DNA of 64,000 nt from SW4 sp042466115 (GCF_042466115.1 NZ_JAXHBQ010000001.1:2790001-2854000), one strand, 5' to 3'; shown: positions 25,070-34,332, numbered from the stretch's first letter. Program-made: numbers and translations. The notes: generated by a model from the sequence alone, not told the origin.

Positions 25070-26520
25070 CCACAGTTATCAAAAACGGCACGATCGTCAC
25101 CGCTGATCTGACTTACAAGGCCGATGTCCTGATCGACCACGGCAAGATCATCGAGATCGGGCCGAACCTGAAAGGTGACGACCAGCTGGACGCCACGGAG
25201 TGCTATGTCATGCCCGGCGGGATTGATCCGCATACCCATCTGGAAATGCCATTCATGGGCACCTATTCCACCGATGATTTCGAGAGCGGCACCCGCGCCG
25301 CTTTGGCCGGTGGCACGACGATGGTTGTCGACTTTGCGCTGCCCAATCAGGGCGAGGGGCTGCACGAGGCCCTGAAGCGCTGGGACAACAAATCATCCCG
25401 CGCCAATTGCGATTACAGCTTCCACATGGCGGTGACGTGGTGGGGTGAAAAGGTCTTTGAGGACATGGAAACCGTCATCAAGGACCGCGGCATCAACACC
25501 TTCAAGCACTTCATGGCCTATAAGGGCGCTTTGATGGTGAATGACGACGAAATGTATGCGTCTTTCCAACGGCTTGCCGAACTTGGTGGGATCGCGATGG
25601 TGCACGCGGAAAACGGTGATGTGGTGGCCGAACTGTCCGCCAAACTGCTGGCCGAGGGCAACACCGGACCCGAGGCGCACGCCTATTCCCGCCCGCCGCA
25701 GGTCGAGGGTGAGGCGACAAACCGCGCGATCATGATTGCCGATATGGCGGGCGTGCCGCTTTATGTGGTGCACACGTCTTGCGAGGATTCCCACGAGGCG
25801 ATCCGCCGTGCCCGCCAACAAGGTAAACGCGTTTGGGGCGAGCCGTTGATCCAGCACCTGACGCTGGACGAAAGCGAATACTTCAACAAGGATTGGGACC
25901 ACGCCGCACGGCGCGTTATGTCCCCGCCGTTCCGCAATAAGAAACATCAGGACAGCCTTTGGGCGGGTATCCAGTCGGGGTCGTTGTCCGTGGTCGCGAC
26001 GGATCACTGCGCCTTCACGACCGATCAGAAACGCCACGGCGTGGGTGATTTCACGAAAATCCCCAACGGCACCGGCGGGCTGGAGGACCGTATGCCGATG
26101 CTTTGGACCCACGGCGTTGAAACGGGGCGGCTGACGCCGAATGAATTTGTCGCGCTGACCTCCACCAACATCGCGAAAATCCTGAACTGCTATCCGCGCA
26201 AAGGGGCCGTGCTGGTCGGGGCGGACGCCGATCTTGTGGTCTGGGATCCGAAAAAATCCAAGACGATCACCGCCAAGACCCAACAATCCGCCATTGACTA
26301 CAACGTGTTCGAGGGCAAAAAAGTAACGGGCCTGCCACGCTTTACCCTGACGCGCGGCCATGTCGCCGTGCATGACGGAGAAATCCGCACGCAGGAAGGC
26401 CACGGCAAGTTCGTCAAACGCGAAGGCAACACCGCCACCAACAAGGCGCTGTCGTCATGGAAAGAACTGACCGCGCCACGGCCGGTGAAACGGTCGGGTA
26501 TTCCGGTGACGGGGGTTTGA
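25066..26520 (+). CDS. hydA: Dihydropyrimidinase
   Basis: A 484-residue amidohydrolase of the dihydropyrimidinase/hydantoinase family. It opens the ring of dihydrouracil or dihydrothymine to the N-carbamoyl-beta-amino acid, the step between PreTA and the carbamoylase. Metal-binding motifs are present: PGGIDPHTHLEMPF, the lysine expected to be carbamylated in FKHFMAYKGAL, further histidines in VVHTSCEDSHEA, and the catalytic Asp in VATDHCAF. It overlaps the preceding nuclease-like gene by 4 bases. Confidence 0.95.
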   Translation: MTTVIKNGTIVTADLTYKADVLIDHGKIIEIGPNLKGDDQLDATECYVMPGGIDPHTHLEMPFMGTYSTDDFESGTRAALAGGTTMVVDFALPNQGEGLHEALKRWDNKSSRANCDYSFHMAVTWWGEKVFEDMETVIKDRGINTFKHFMAYKGALMVNDDEMYASFQRLAELGGIAMVHAENGDVVAELSAKLLAEGNTGPEAHAYSRPPQVEGEATNRAIMIADMAGVPLYVVHTSCEDSHEAIRRARQQGKRVWGEPLIQHLTLDESEYFNKDWDHAARRVMSPPFRNKKHQDSLWAGIQSGSLSVVATDHCAFTTDQKRHGVGDFTKIPNGTGGLEDRMPMLWTHGVETGRLTPNEFVALTSTNIAKILNCYPRKGAVLVGADADLVVWDPKKSKTITAKTQQSAIDYNVFEGKKVTGLPRFTLTRGHVAVHDGEIRTQEGHGKFVKREGNTATNKALSSWKELTAPRPVKRSGIPVTGV

Positions 26521-26541
26521 TTCAGTGAGAAAAACGTATCG

Positions 26542-26606
26542 CGCCCCGGACCTGATCCGGGGCCTCTATGAACTTGGCGGCGAGGCCCCGGATCAGGTCC
26601 GGGGCG
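26542..26606. repeat. Perfect 25-bp inverted repeat (REP-like)
   Basis: Arms 26542-26566 and 26582-26606 are perfect reverse complements, separated by 15 bases, in the 102-base gap between hydA and the ABC ATPase gene. Each arm is itself nearly palindromic (CCCCGGA and TCCGGGG around CCTGA). The arm shares 13 bases with the preT-preA hairpin. It could terminate or attenuate transcription before the transporter genes, but no T-tract follows. Confidence 0.85.
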
Positions 26607-26622
26607 TGGTGCAAACCCCGCG

Positions 26623-27396
26623 ATGACAGTCATTTCCGCACAAAACCTCGACCTGACGTTCCAGACAAACGATGGTCCCGTCCATGCCCTCAAGGATGTT
26701 AACCTCGAGATCAACAAGGGCGATTTCGTCAGCTTTATTGGCCCTTCGGGCTGTGGCAAGACCACGTTCCTGCGCTGTATTGCCGGTCTGGAAATGCCAA
26801 CAGCGGGCGAGATTTCGGTGAACGGCATGACGCCGGATGCGGCACGCCGTGCGCGCGCCTATGGCTATGTGTTTCAGGCGGCGGGGCTTTATCCGTGGCG
26901 CACGATTGGCGGAAATATCCGCCTTCCGCTTGAAATCATGGGGTTTTCCAAGGCCGAACAGGCCGAAAGGGTCGCCCGCGTGTTGGAACTGGTTGAACTG
27001 GCGGGATTTGAACAAAAGTTCCCGTGGCAACTGTCTGGCGGCATGCAACAGCGCGCTTCGATCGCACGCGCACTGGCGTTTGATGCGGATATCCTGCTGA
27101 TGGACGAACCCTTTGGCGCGCTGGACGAAATCGTGCGCGACCATCTGAATGAACAGCTTTTGCAGCTTTGGGCGCGCACGCAAAAAACGATTGCCTTTGT
27201 GACCCATTCGATCCCCGAAGCGGTTTATTTAAGCACCAAGATCGTCGTGATGTCGCCCAGACCGGGGCGGATTTCCGATGTGATCGACAGCCCACTGCCA
27301 CGCGACCGCCCGCTTGATATTCGCGATTCGGCTGAATTTATCGACGTGGCGCACCGTGTCCGCGAAGGCTTGCGCGCAGGCCATGGCGATGACTAA
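26623..27396 (+). CDS. NitT/TauT-type ABC transporter ATP-binding protein
   Basis: A 257-residue ATPase with Walker A GPSGCGKTT, signature LSGGMQQRASIARAL, Walker B ILLMDEPFGALDE and H-loop VTHSIPEAVYLS, typical of the nitrate/sulfonate/thiamine-precursor transporter group. It ends inside the next permease gene (short overlap), so the genes are co-translated. Its place behind the pyrimidine catabolic genes suggests it energises uptake of a pyrimidine base or related ring compound; that is inference from context. Confidence 0.92.
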   Translation: MTVISAQNLDLTFQTNDGPVHALKDVNLEINKGDFVSFIGPSGCGKTTFLRCIAGLEMPTAGEISVNGMTPDAARRARAYGYVFQAAGLYPWRTIGGNIRLPLEIMGFSKAEQAERVARVLELVELAGFEQKFPWQLSGGMQQRASIARALAFDADILLMDEPFGALDEIVRDHLNEQLLQLWARTQKTIAFVTHSIPEAVYLSTKIVVMSPRPGRISDVIDSPLPRDRPLDIRDSAEFIDVAHRVREGLRAGHGDD

Positions 27397-28318
27397 AGGC
27401 GGCACGTTCCTTCCGGTTCTTACGGTCGTTGCCGCGATCCTGTTGTTCTGGACGCTGGCCGTCATTCCGATGAACGCACACCTGACGGCTGATCAGGCGG
27501 CGCGCGACGACATGGTGATCACGCCGGAATCCGCAGCCGACAGGCAGGACTATCTGGGGCTGACGCTGGCCCTGAAAAATCCCGCGATTATTCCGCTGAC
27601 TTTCGTGCAGGTGCGCCCGCGTTTGCCGTCCCCGCACCAGATAGCAGCCGAGTTGTATAACACTGTTTTCACACAGAAAATAACCTCTCGGCGCAGCCTT
27701 GTCTATCACGGTTGGGTTACGCTATCGGCCACATTGCTGGGCTTTGTGATTGGCACGGCCCTTGGCGTTTTGCTGGCGATCGGGATTGTTCATAACAAGA
27801 CGATGGATAAGTCCGTAATGCCTTGGGCCATCGTGTCACAGACAATCCCGATCCTTGCGCTGGCGCCGATGATCATCGTGATTTTGGGCTCAATCGGGAT
27901 ACAGGGGCTTTTGCCCAAATCGGTGATTTCCGCCTACCTGAGCTTTTTTCCGGTCGTTGTGGGGATGGTCAAGGGGCTGCGCAGCCCTGACGCGATGCAG
28001 CTTGATCTGCTGCACACCTATAATGCGAGCGACGGTCAAGGGTTCTGGAAGCTGCGGCTTCCCGCATCGATTCCCTATCTTTTTGCTTCGCTCAAGATTG
28101 GCATATCAGCAGCTTTGGTTGGTGCGATCGTCGGGGAATTGCCGACAGGGGCAAAGGCCGGTTTTGGTGCGCGCATGTTGGTGGGCGATCAGTATGGCCA
28201 GCCGTTGGTCACTTGGGCGGCGCTGTTTGCCGCCGCGATCACCGCCGCCGGATTGCTGGCGATCCTTGGCCTGATTGAACGGCGCACCCTGCGTCAGATG
28301 GGCATGGGGGCGGCGTGA
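27389..28318 (+). CDS. ABC transporter permease (NitT/TauT type), first
   Basis: A permease of about 309 residues with a first helix (PVLTVVAAILLFWTLAVIP), a periplasmic or linker segment up to about residue 85, then a BPD_transp_1 core with the coupling loop LHTYNASDGQGFWKLRLPASIPYLF. The start is either the ATG at 27389 or that at 27383, both inside the end of the ATPase gene. The long segment after helix 1 is unusual for this family. It pairs with the next permease. Confidence 0.88.
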   Translation: MTKGGTFLPVLTVVAAILLFWTLAVIPMNAHLTADQAARDDMVITPESAADRQDYLGLTLALKNPAIIPLTFVQVRPRLPSPHQIAAELYNTVFTQKITSRRSLVYHGWVTLSATLLGFVIGTALGVLLAIGIVHNKTMDKSVMPWAIVSQTIPILALAPMIIVILGSIGIQGLLPKSVISAYLSFFPVVVGMVKGLRSPDAMQLDLLHTYNASDGQGFWKLRLPASIPYLFASLKIGISAALVGAIVGELPTGAKAGFGARMLVGDQYGQPLVTWAALFAAAITAAGLLAILGLIERRTLRQMGMGAA

Positions 28319-29157
28319 TGGCTTATGCGATTGCCCTTGTGATCTGGGTCGGCGGCTGGTGGCTGAACACCCGGCTGTCCAATTCGCCCGCCGCCGATAC
28401 CCGCGCCGTCAGCCTGATCATTCCAACGATTTTCGGTGTGACAATCGTGCTGATGTGGGAAGTGCTGGTGCAGATGCTGGGCATCAGCGCGGTTATTTTG
28501 CCCGCACCCTCTGCCATTGCCGCGCAGTTCGCCAACTCATTGCCGCTGCTATGGGCCGACTTTCAGCAGACCATCATCAAGGGTGCCCTGACCGGCTATC
28601 TGATCGGGGCGGGGGCCGCTTTTGTGGTTGCGATCCTCGCCGACAGATCGGCCTTTTTGACCAAGGGCATCTTGCCGGTCGGCGCATTTCTGGCCGCCTT
28701 GCCGATTGTCGGAACCGCGCCGATTTTCGTGAAATGGCTGGGAAGCGATTGGCAGTCAAAGGCGGCCGTTGTCAGTGTGATGGTGTTCTTTCCGATTCTT
28801 GTGAACACGGTTGCGGGGCTGCGCGACAGTTCGGCCATCCAACGCGACCTTATGCGCACCTATGGCGCGGGGTATTGGGCCACCCTGGTCAAGTTGCGCA
28901 TCCCCGTCGCGATGCCGTTCATTTTCAATGGATTGAAAATTGCGACGACTCTGGCGTTAATCGGTGCCATTGTTGCTGAATTCTTTGGCTCGCCGACTTT
29001 GGGCATGGGCTTTCGCATTTCAACCTCGGTCGGACGTCTGGCGATGGATATGGTCTGGGCCGAAATCATTGTTGCGGCCCTTGTCGGCACAGCATTCTAC
29101 GGGGCCATGGCGTTCATCGAAAAACGGGTGACGTTCTGGCACCCCTCACAAAGATAA
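28318..29157 (+). CDS. ABC transporter permease (NitT/TauT type), second
   Basis: A 279-residue inner-membrane permease with six predicted helices and the coupling loop MRTYGAGYWATLVKLRIPVAMPF. It starts at the ATG overlapping the previous stop (TGATG); a GTG one codon upstream is also in frame. Two different permease genes instead of one homodimeric permease suggest a heterodimeric channel. Confidence 0.9.
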   Translation: MAYAIALVIWVGGWWLNTRLSNSPAADTRAVSLIIPTIFGVTIVLMWEVLVQMLGISAVILPAPSAIAAQFANSLPLLWADFQQTIIKGALTGYLIGAGAAFVVAILADRSAFLTKGILPVGAFLAALPIVGTAPIFVKWLGSDWQSKAAVVSVMVFFPILVNTVAGLRDSSAIQRDLMRTYGAGYWATLVKLRIPVAMPFIFNGLKIATTLALIGAIVAEFFGSPTLGMGFRISTSVGRLAMDMVWAEIIVAALVGTAFYGAMAFIEKRVTFWHPSQR

Positions 29158-29203
29158 CAAGGCGGAATAGCCAAATCATTCAACTGACTAGGAGGTCAAC
29201 ACG

Positions 29204-30199
29204 ATGAAAAATCTTATGATAGCAGCCGCGCTCGCAACGGGTATTGGCGCAACTGCGGCCTATGCCGAAGGGCATGCAGGCAGCGTGACGCTGCAATTGC
29301 AGTGGGTCACACAATCGCAGTTTGCAGGCTACTACGTGGCCTTGGACAAAGGTTTCTACGAGGAAGAGGGCCTGGATGTCACGATCCTGTCGGGTGGTCC
29401 CGATATTGCGCCACCTCAGGTTCTGGCAGGTGGCGGCGCCGATGTGATGCTGAACTGGATGCCCTCGGCCTTGGCGGCACGGGAACGCGGCTTGCCCGTG
29501 GTCAACATTGCCCAGCCCTTCAAGACATCGGGCCTGATGCTGACCTGCTGGAAAGACACAGGTATCACATCGGTCGAGGATTTCCGCGGCAAGACCATCG
29601 GCGTGTGGTTCTTTGGCAATGAATACCCGTTCCTGAGCTGGATGAGCCAGGTCGGCATTTCGACCGAGGGTGGCGAAGATGGTGTCACCGTCCTCAAGCA
29701 GGGGTTCAACGTTGATCCGCTGTTGAACCGCGAGGCTGATTGTATTTCGACCATGACCTATAACGAATATGGTCAGGTGCTGGATGCGGGCGTTGATCCC
29801 GATGAATTGGTGACCTTCATGTATGAAGATCAAGGCGTCGCCACACTCGAGGACGGCATGTATGTCCTTGAGGAAAACCTTGATGATCCGGTCTTTGTCG
29901 ACAACATGGTGCGTTTCGTGCGCGCGTCGATGCGCGGCTGGAAATACGCCGAGGAAAACGTGGCCGAAGCGGCGGGTATCGTCGTGGACAACGATGAAAC
30001 CGGTGCCCAGTCACTGGAAGCCCAAGAGCGCATGATGACCGAAATCGCCAAACTGACGGCGGGCTCGAACGGCACACTTGATCCGGCTGACTACGAGCGC
30101 ACCGTTGCGACCCTGCTTGGCGGTGGCTCGGACCCTGTGATCACGGCCGCACCCGAAGGGGCGTGGACCCATGTGATCACCGATCAAGCCCTGCAATAA
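29204..30199 (+). CDS. NMT1/THI5-like ABC transporter substrate-binding protein
   Basis: A 331-residue periplasmic binding protein with signal peptide (about residues 1-21, ending TAAYAEG) and the NMT1-like start VTLQLQWVTQSQFAGYYVALDKGFYEEEGL. NMT1/THI5-like binding proteins take up pyrimidine precursors of thiamine, riboflavin-like rings and other heterocycles, which fits uptake of a pyrimidine here. A very strong Shine-Dalgarno (TAGGAGGT, 29189-29196) fits the high expression needed for a binding protein. It is the last gene of the transporter set. Confidence 0.92.
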   Translation: MKNLMIAAALATGIGATAAYAEGHAGSVTLQLQWVTQSQFAGYYVALDKGFYEEEGLDVTILSGGPDIAPPQVLAGGGADVMLNWMPSALAARERGLPVVNIAQPFKTSGLMLTCWKDTGITSVEDFRGKTIGVWFFGNEYPFLSWMSQVGISTEGGEDGVTVLKQGFNVDPLLNREADCISTMTYNEYGQVLDAGVDPDELVTFMYEDQGVATLEDGMYVLEENLDDPVFVDNMVRFVRASMRGWKYAEENVAEAAGIVVDNDETGAQSLEAQERMMTEIAKLTAGSNGTLDPADYERTVATLLGGGSDPVITAAPEGAWTHVITDQALQ

Positions 30200-30218
30200 G
30201 CGCTTGCAACGCTCTGCG

Positions 30219-30244
30219 GTTGCCCCTCCTGCGGGTGGGGCAAC
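30219..30244. terminator. Stem-loop after the binding-protein gene (possible terminator)
   Basis: GTTGCCCC (30219-30226) pairs perfectly with GGGGCAAC (30237-30244) across a 10-base loop, between the convergent transporter and narR-like genes. No T-run follows, so factor-independent termination is uncertain. Confidence 0.45.
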
Positions 30245-30281
30245 GGCGCCTTCGCTACAGTTTGCGCGGCCGATGCCCCGC

Positions 30282-30977
30282 CTAGGCGCGGCGGTCGTCG
30301 ATAAGCGGGCTGGGTTTGGCAAAACCGGTCAGGTCGTCGGGATCGGTCAGGGTGATCCGGTTGCCATTGACCTGCACGCCATATGCTTCCAACGCCTTGA
30401 AGGCACGGCTGAGGTTTTCCGGCGTCATCCCAAGGGTCGAGGCCAAGCGCCGCTTTTCCATCCGCAAGGTAAAGAAATCCGCGCCTTCGCGGCCGCGTTC
30501 GCGCAGCAGGTAATTGGCCAGCCGTTCCAGCGAGGTGCGTAGTTTCAGGTCTTTGGTGTTCTTGACGACGGCACGGTAACACTGGGCCAGTTCCGTGACG
30601 ATGGCGCGGGCAAACATGTGGTCGATGTCAAAGATTGCGCGCACATCTTCCGAGGGCAGCAGGACAATGCGGCTTTTTTCCAGTGTGCGGGCCGACATCA
30701 GGTAAGGCGCGTCCTTGACGCTGGCCGCCAGAATGAACGTCGAGACGGGCCGCACGGTCGCCATGCTGGTTTCGCGTCCGTTCCAGCTGGAAAACAGATC
30801 GACCGACCCTGTCAGCACCACATGAAGAAAGTCGGGTGTGTCACCTTCCTGGATCAGGTCAATGCGTGGCGGAAAATTCTGGACATAGGCCCCACGCATC
30901 AACGACTTGAAGTTCGCACGCTCCATCTCGCGAAACAGGTCCAGATTGCGGATATCTTCGCGATACGACTCAGGCAT
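30282..30977 (-). CDS. narR: Crp/Fnr-family regulator of nitrate respiration (NarR/Dnr-like)
   Basis: A 231-residue Crp/Fnr protein with an N-terminal cyclic-nucleotide-like sensor barrel (about 20-140) and a C-terminal winged helix (KRRLASTLGMTPENLSRAFKAL). It lacks the N-terminal cysteine cluster of Fnr, as do NarR of Paracoccus and the NO sensors Dnr/Nnr. It is divergent from narK, the place occupied by narR in Paracoccus, where it activates narK-GHJI in response to nitrate or nitrite. That homology is inferred from context; a Dnr-type NO sensor is the alternative. Confidence 0.8.
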   Translation of the reverse strand: MPESYREDIRNLDLFREMERANFKSLMRGAYVQNFPPRIDLIQEGDTPDFLHVVLTGSVDLFSSWNGRETSMATVRPVSTFILAASVKDAPYLMSARTLEKSRIVLLPSEDVRAIFDIDHMFARAIVTELAQCYRAVVKNTKDLKLRTSLERLANYLLRERGREGADFFTLRMEKRRLASTLGMTPENLSRAFKALEAYGVQVNGNRITLTDPDDLTGFAKPSPLIDDRRA

Positions 30978-31026
30978 GGGGCAGGGGCTTTCGGGTTGCG
31001 GGCATCACCGGAAAAGACGGGACCAG

Positions 31027-31040
31027 TTGATAATTGTCAA
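31027..31040. promoter_or_regulatory. Near-consensus Fnr/NarR box
   Basis: TTGATAATTGTCAA differs from the TTGAT-N4-ATCAA anaerobox by one base. It lies 50 bases upstream of the narR-like start, suggesting autoregulation or cross-regulation by Fnr-type proteins. Confidence 0.6.
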
Positions 31041-31141
31041 GCAGTCAATTGACGTTTCGCAGCGACACCCTTGATCAGATGAATCCGGCAAGCTGACATT
31101 CTTCACGGGGTCATTTATTTCCACCGCTTTCGGTCCGTTTT

Positions 31142-31155
31142 TTGATCCAGATCAA
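31142..31155. promoter_or_regulatory. Consensus Fnr/NarR box upstream of narK
   Basis: TTGATCCAGATCAA is a full match to TTGAT-N4-ATCAA. It lies 80 bases before the preferred narK start at 31236, a suitable place for anaerobic activation of the nar operon by Fnr and/or NarR. Confidence 0.8.
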
Positions 31156-31235
31156 GCGCCACCCGCCCGCAAAGGCGCACATCCCCCCCAACCCATAAGG
31201 GCAGAGGTATGTCTGCCAAGGACGGAGGGACCGGT

Positions 31236-32645
31236 ATGGAACTGCAAAACAAGGCCACGGCGCTGTGGTCAAACTTCCTAAACGTAAAGATGGTGCAGAT
31301 CAGGACATTCCACATGACGTGGTTCGCCTTTTTCGCATGTTTCTTTGCATGGTTCGGTATTGCCCCGCTGATGAGCGTGGTGCGCGACGAACTGGGCCTG
31401 ACACCAAACCAGATCGGCTGGGCCATCATCGGGTCGGTGTCGATGACAATTTTCGCCCGCCTGTTTATCGGCTGGCTCTGTGACCGGATCGGGCCACGGA
31501 AATCCTATACATGGTTGCTGATCGTCGGGTCGCTGCCCGTTATGGGGATCGGCCTTGCGCAGTCGTTTGAAACCTTCCTGCTGTTCCGAGTGTTGATCGG
31601 CGGGATCGGGGCATCATTCGTGATTACCCAATACCACACATCGGTGATGTTCGCGCCCAACGTGGTCGGGCAGGCCAACGCCACATCGGCTGGCTGGGGC
31701 AACCTTGGCGGCGGTGTGACGCAGTTCGTTATGCCGTTGCTGTTCTCGGTCATGGTCGTTGGTTTCGGCTTTTCCGAAGCCGTGGGCTGGCGTCTGTCCA
31801 TGGTCGTGGTCGGGATCATCATCTTCCTGATCGGGATCGCCTATTACTTCCTGACCCAGGATGCACCGGACGGCAATTTCGATGACCTGCGCGCGCAGGG
31901 TAAGATGGAAGAGAAAAAGAAAGTCACCGGCAACTACATGAACGCCCTCAAAGACCCGCGCGTCTGGGTGCTGTTCGTGATCTACGGGGCTTGCTTTGGC
32001 ATCGAACTGACGGTGAACAACGTCGCTGCCCTTTATTTCATGGACTACTTTGACCTGTCGCTGGTTGCTGCCGGTTTCGTCGCCGCTTCGTTCGGTCTGA
32101 TGAACCTGTTTGCGCGCACGCTGGGCGGTATCTTTGGCGACAACTTCGGATCACTTTGGGGCCTGAAAGGGCGCGCATTCTGGTTGTTTATCTGCCTGTT
32201 CTTTGAAGGTTGTGCGCTGATGGTATTCAGCCAGATGCATGTGCTGTTCCTGGCCCTGCCTGCGCTGATCGTCTTTTCGCTGTTCACGCAGATGGCCGAA
32301 GGTGCCACCTATTCCGTCGTGCCCTTCATCAACAAAAAGGCGCTGGGTGCTGTGGCCGGCGTGGTCGGGGCAGGCGGGAACGCCGGTGCGGTTCTGGCAG
32401 GCTTCCTGTTCAAGAACGTGATCGACTGGTCGCAAGCCTTCTTCATTCTGGGCATCGTGGTGACATGTGCTTCGTTCCTGGCCTTCGCTGTGCGCTTTTC
32501 CAGCAAGCAGGAAGACGAAGAACGCGCCAACTTTGCCGCCGCCAACATCGAAACGCTGAAGGCCAAGGCCGCCCGCGCCAACGCGGCACTGGACGAAGGC
32601 CTTGAGGCCATCGCCAGCAAGGGCGGCACCAAGCCAGCACAATAA
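31236..32645 (+). CDS. narK: NarK-type MFS nitrate transporter 1
   Basis: A 469-residue, 12-helix major facilitator protein with nitrate-porter features: the FFAWFGIAPLM segment in helix 1, RLFIGWLCDRIGPRKSY between helices 2 and 3, and a glycine-rich nitrate signature (TSAGWGNLGGG). Type 1 NarK proteins are thought to import nitrate with protons. The ATG at 31236 has a GGAGGG site at ideal spacing; an upstream in-frame ATG at 31209 is less well supported. It forms a pair with the next narK; in Paracoccus the two are fused in one protein. Confidence 0.9.
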   Translation: MELQNKATALWSNFLNVKMVQIRTFHMTWFAFFACFFAWFGIAPLMSVVRDELGLTPNQIGWAIIGSVSMTIFARLFIGWLCDRIGPRKSYTWLLIVGSLPVMGIGLAQSFETFLLFRVLIGGIGASFVITQYHTSVMFAPNVVGQANATSAGWGNLGGGVTQFVMPLLFSVMVVGFGFSEAVGWRLSMVVVGIIIFLIGIAYYFLTQDAPDGNFDDLRAQGKMEEKKKVTGNYMNALKDPRVWVLFVIYGACFGIELTVNNVAALYFMDYFDLSLVAAGFVAASFGLMNLFARTLGGIFGDNFGSLWGLKGRAFWLFICLFFEGCALMVFSQMHVLFLALPALIVFSLFTQMAEGATYSVVPFINKKALGAVAGVVGAGGNAGAVLAGFLFKNVIDWSQAFFILGIVVTCASFLAFAVRFSSKQEDEERANFAAANIETLKAKAARANAALDEGLEAIASKGGTKPAQ

Positions 32646-32703
32646 CAATCAAATCAGGCGGGCCACCAACGGCCCGCCGCAACCTCACCCGAGGAGAATT
32701 CAA

Positions 32704-34320
32704 GTGGGACAAGACCTAAGAAACTGGAACATCGAGGACGAGGGCTATTGGGCCTCGACCGGCAAGGCGATCGCCACGCGCAACCTGTGGATTTCGATCC
32801 CGTCGTTGCTGTGCGGCTTTGCCGTCTGGCTTTACTGGGGGATCATCACAGTTCAGATGATCAACCTCGGCTTTGCCTTTGATCAATCGCAGCTCTTTAC
32901 GCTGGGGGCCATCGCGGGCCTGACGGGCGCGACGCTGCGCATCCCTTCAACCTTTTTCATCCGCATCGCGGGCGGCAAGAACACAATCGTGTTCACGACC
33001 GCCCTGCTGATGATCCCTGCCATTGGCGCGGGTCTGGCGCTGCAAGACCCTGACACACCCCTGTGGTATTTCCAGATCCTTGCGTTCCTGTCGGGGATCG
33101 GTGGCGGGAACTTCTCGTCGTCGATGTCCAACATCTCGTTCTTTTATCCCAAGAAGAAGCTGGGCTATGCGCTGGGCATGAACGCCGGTCTGGGCAACTT
33201 TGGTGTGACCACCATGCAAATCCTGATCCCGCTGGCCATGACAATGGGCCTGTTCGGTGGGGAAAGCCGCACGCTGGTGAACACATCGGGCACGCTGATC
33301 GGGAAAATCCCTGCCGGTACCGAAACCTATATCCAGAACGCTGGCCTGATCTGGCTGGTGTTCCTTGTGCCGCTGGCGATCATCGGCTGGTTGGGGATGA
33401 ACAACATCCGTGACGAACACGTGTCACCCGACATTCCCAACCCGCTGGGCGGTTTCGCCATCATCACCGGTATGCTGGTGCTTGGTCTGGGCGCATCCGC
33501 GTTCGGTATCTGGCTGCTGTTGCCGCAAACCGAAGGTGGCTTGCCCACATCCGGTCTGGGTATTTCCAAGTGGATCGTGCTGCCGATCGTGATCGCGCTG
33601 ACCGTGTTCCTGCTGAAAATGATCCCCGGCGCCGTCGGGCAGAACCTGACACGCCAATACAAGATTTTCGGCAACAAGCACACATGGGCGATGACCGTGA
33701 TCTACACCATGACCTTCGGCAGCTTCATCGGCTTTTCGGCCGCGCTGGCGCTGACAATCAAGGTTGTGTTCGGCTTTAGCCACATCGAAGTGGACGGCAT
33801 CCTGACCCACGACACCGTGAACCCCAACGGCCCCTCGGCCCTGATGTTCGCATGGATGGGGCCATTCATCGGCGCGCTGATCCGCCCGATTGGCGGCATC
33901 TGGGCTGACAAGGCCGGCGGCGCGAAAGTGACGCAGATCATCTCGGTTGTGATGGTGGCCTGTGCGCTGGGCGTGGCCTACTTCATTCAGGCGGCCTATG
34001 CCTCGGCCACACCAGAACAGTATTTCTACCCATTCCTGGGTCTGTTCCTGATCTTGTTCGCGGCAACCGGCATCGGCAACGGATCGACCTTCCGCACAAT
34101 TGGCGTTGTCTTCAACAAGGAGCAGGCCGGCCCTGCACTGGGTTGGACGGCTGCTGTCGCCGCCTACGGCGCCTTCATCATCCCCCAAGTGTTCGGGGAA
34201 CAGCTGAAGGCCGGCACACCTGAACTGGCGCTTTACGGCTTCGCGATCTTCTACGCGGTCTGCATCGTCATCAATTACTGGTTCTACCTGCGGCCCAACG
34301 CCTACGTAAAGAACCCCTAA
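32704..34320 (+). CDS. narK: NarK-type MFS nitrate/nitrite transporter 2
   Basis: A 538-residue MFS protein that starts with GTG preceded by a GAGGAG ribosome site; the open frame further upstream lies in the end of the first narK. It shows the nitrate signature regions GIGGGNFSSSMSNISFFYPKKKLG and GLGNFGVTTMQ. Type 2 NarK proteins exchange nitrate for nitrite, so the pair can start and sustain nitrate respiration. It is followed by a hairpin and narG. Confidence 0.92.
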   Translation: MGQDLRNWNIEDEGYWASTGKAIATRNLWISIPSLLCGFAVWLYWGIITVQMINLGFAFDQSQLFTLGAIAGLTGATLRIPSTFFIRIAGGKNTIVFTTALLMIPAIGAGLALQDPDTPLWYFQILAFLSGIGGGNFSSSMSNISFFYPKKKLGYALGMNAGLGNFGVTTMQILIPLAMTMGLFGGESRTLVNTSGTLIGKIPAGTETYIQNAGLIWLVFLVPLAIIGWLGMNNIRDEHVSPDIPNPLGGFAIITGMLVLGLGASAFGIWLLLPQTEGGLPTSGLGISKWIVLPIVIALTVFLLKMIPGAVGQNLTRQYKIFGNKHTWAMTVIYTMTFGSFIGFSAALALTIKVVFGFSHIEVDGILTHDTVNPNGPSALMFAWMGPFIGALIRPIGGIWADKAGGAKVTQIISVVMVACALGVAYFIQAAYASATPEQYFYPFLGLFLILFAATGIGNGSTFRTIGVVFNKEQAGPALGWTAAVAAYGAFIIPQVFGEQLKAGTPELALYGFAIFYAVCIVINYWFYLRPNAYVKNP

Positions 34321-34332
34321 AACCCATGTCTG

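Noticed and set aside
28275..28979. 234-codon plus-strand frame overlapping the second NitT/TauT-type permease
   Set aside because: It lies in another frame of a complete six-helix permease gene and has a non-protein-like composition rich in Arg, Gly and Cys.
30282..30977. Oxygen-sensing Fnr
   Set aside because: The N-terminal cysteine ligands needed for the [4Fe-4S] cluster are missing; a NarR/Dnr-type protein fits better.
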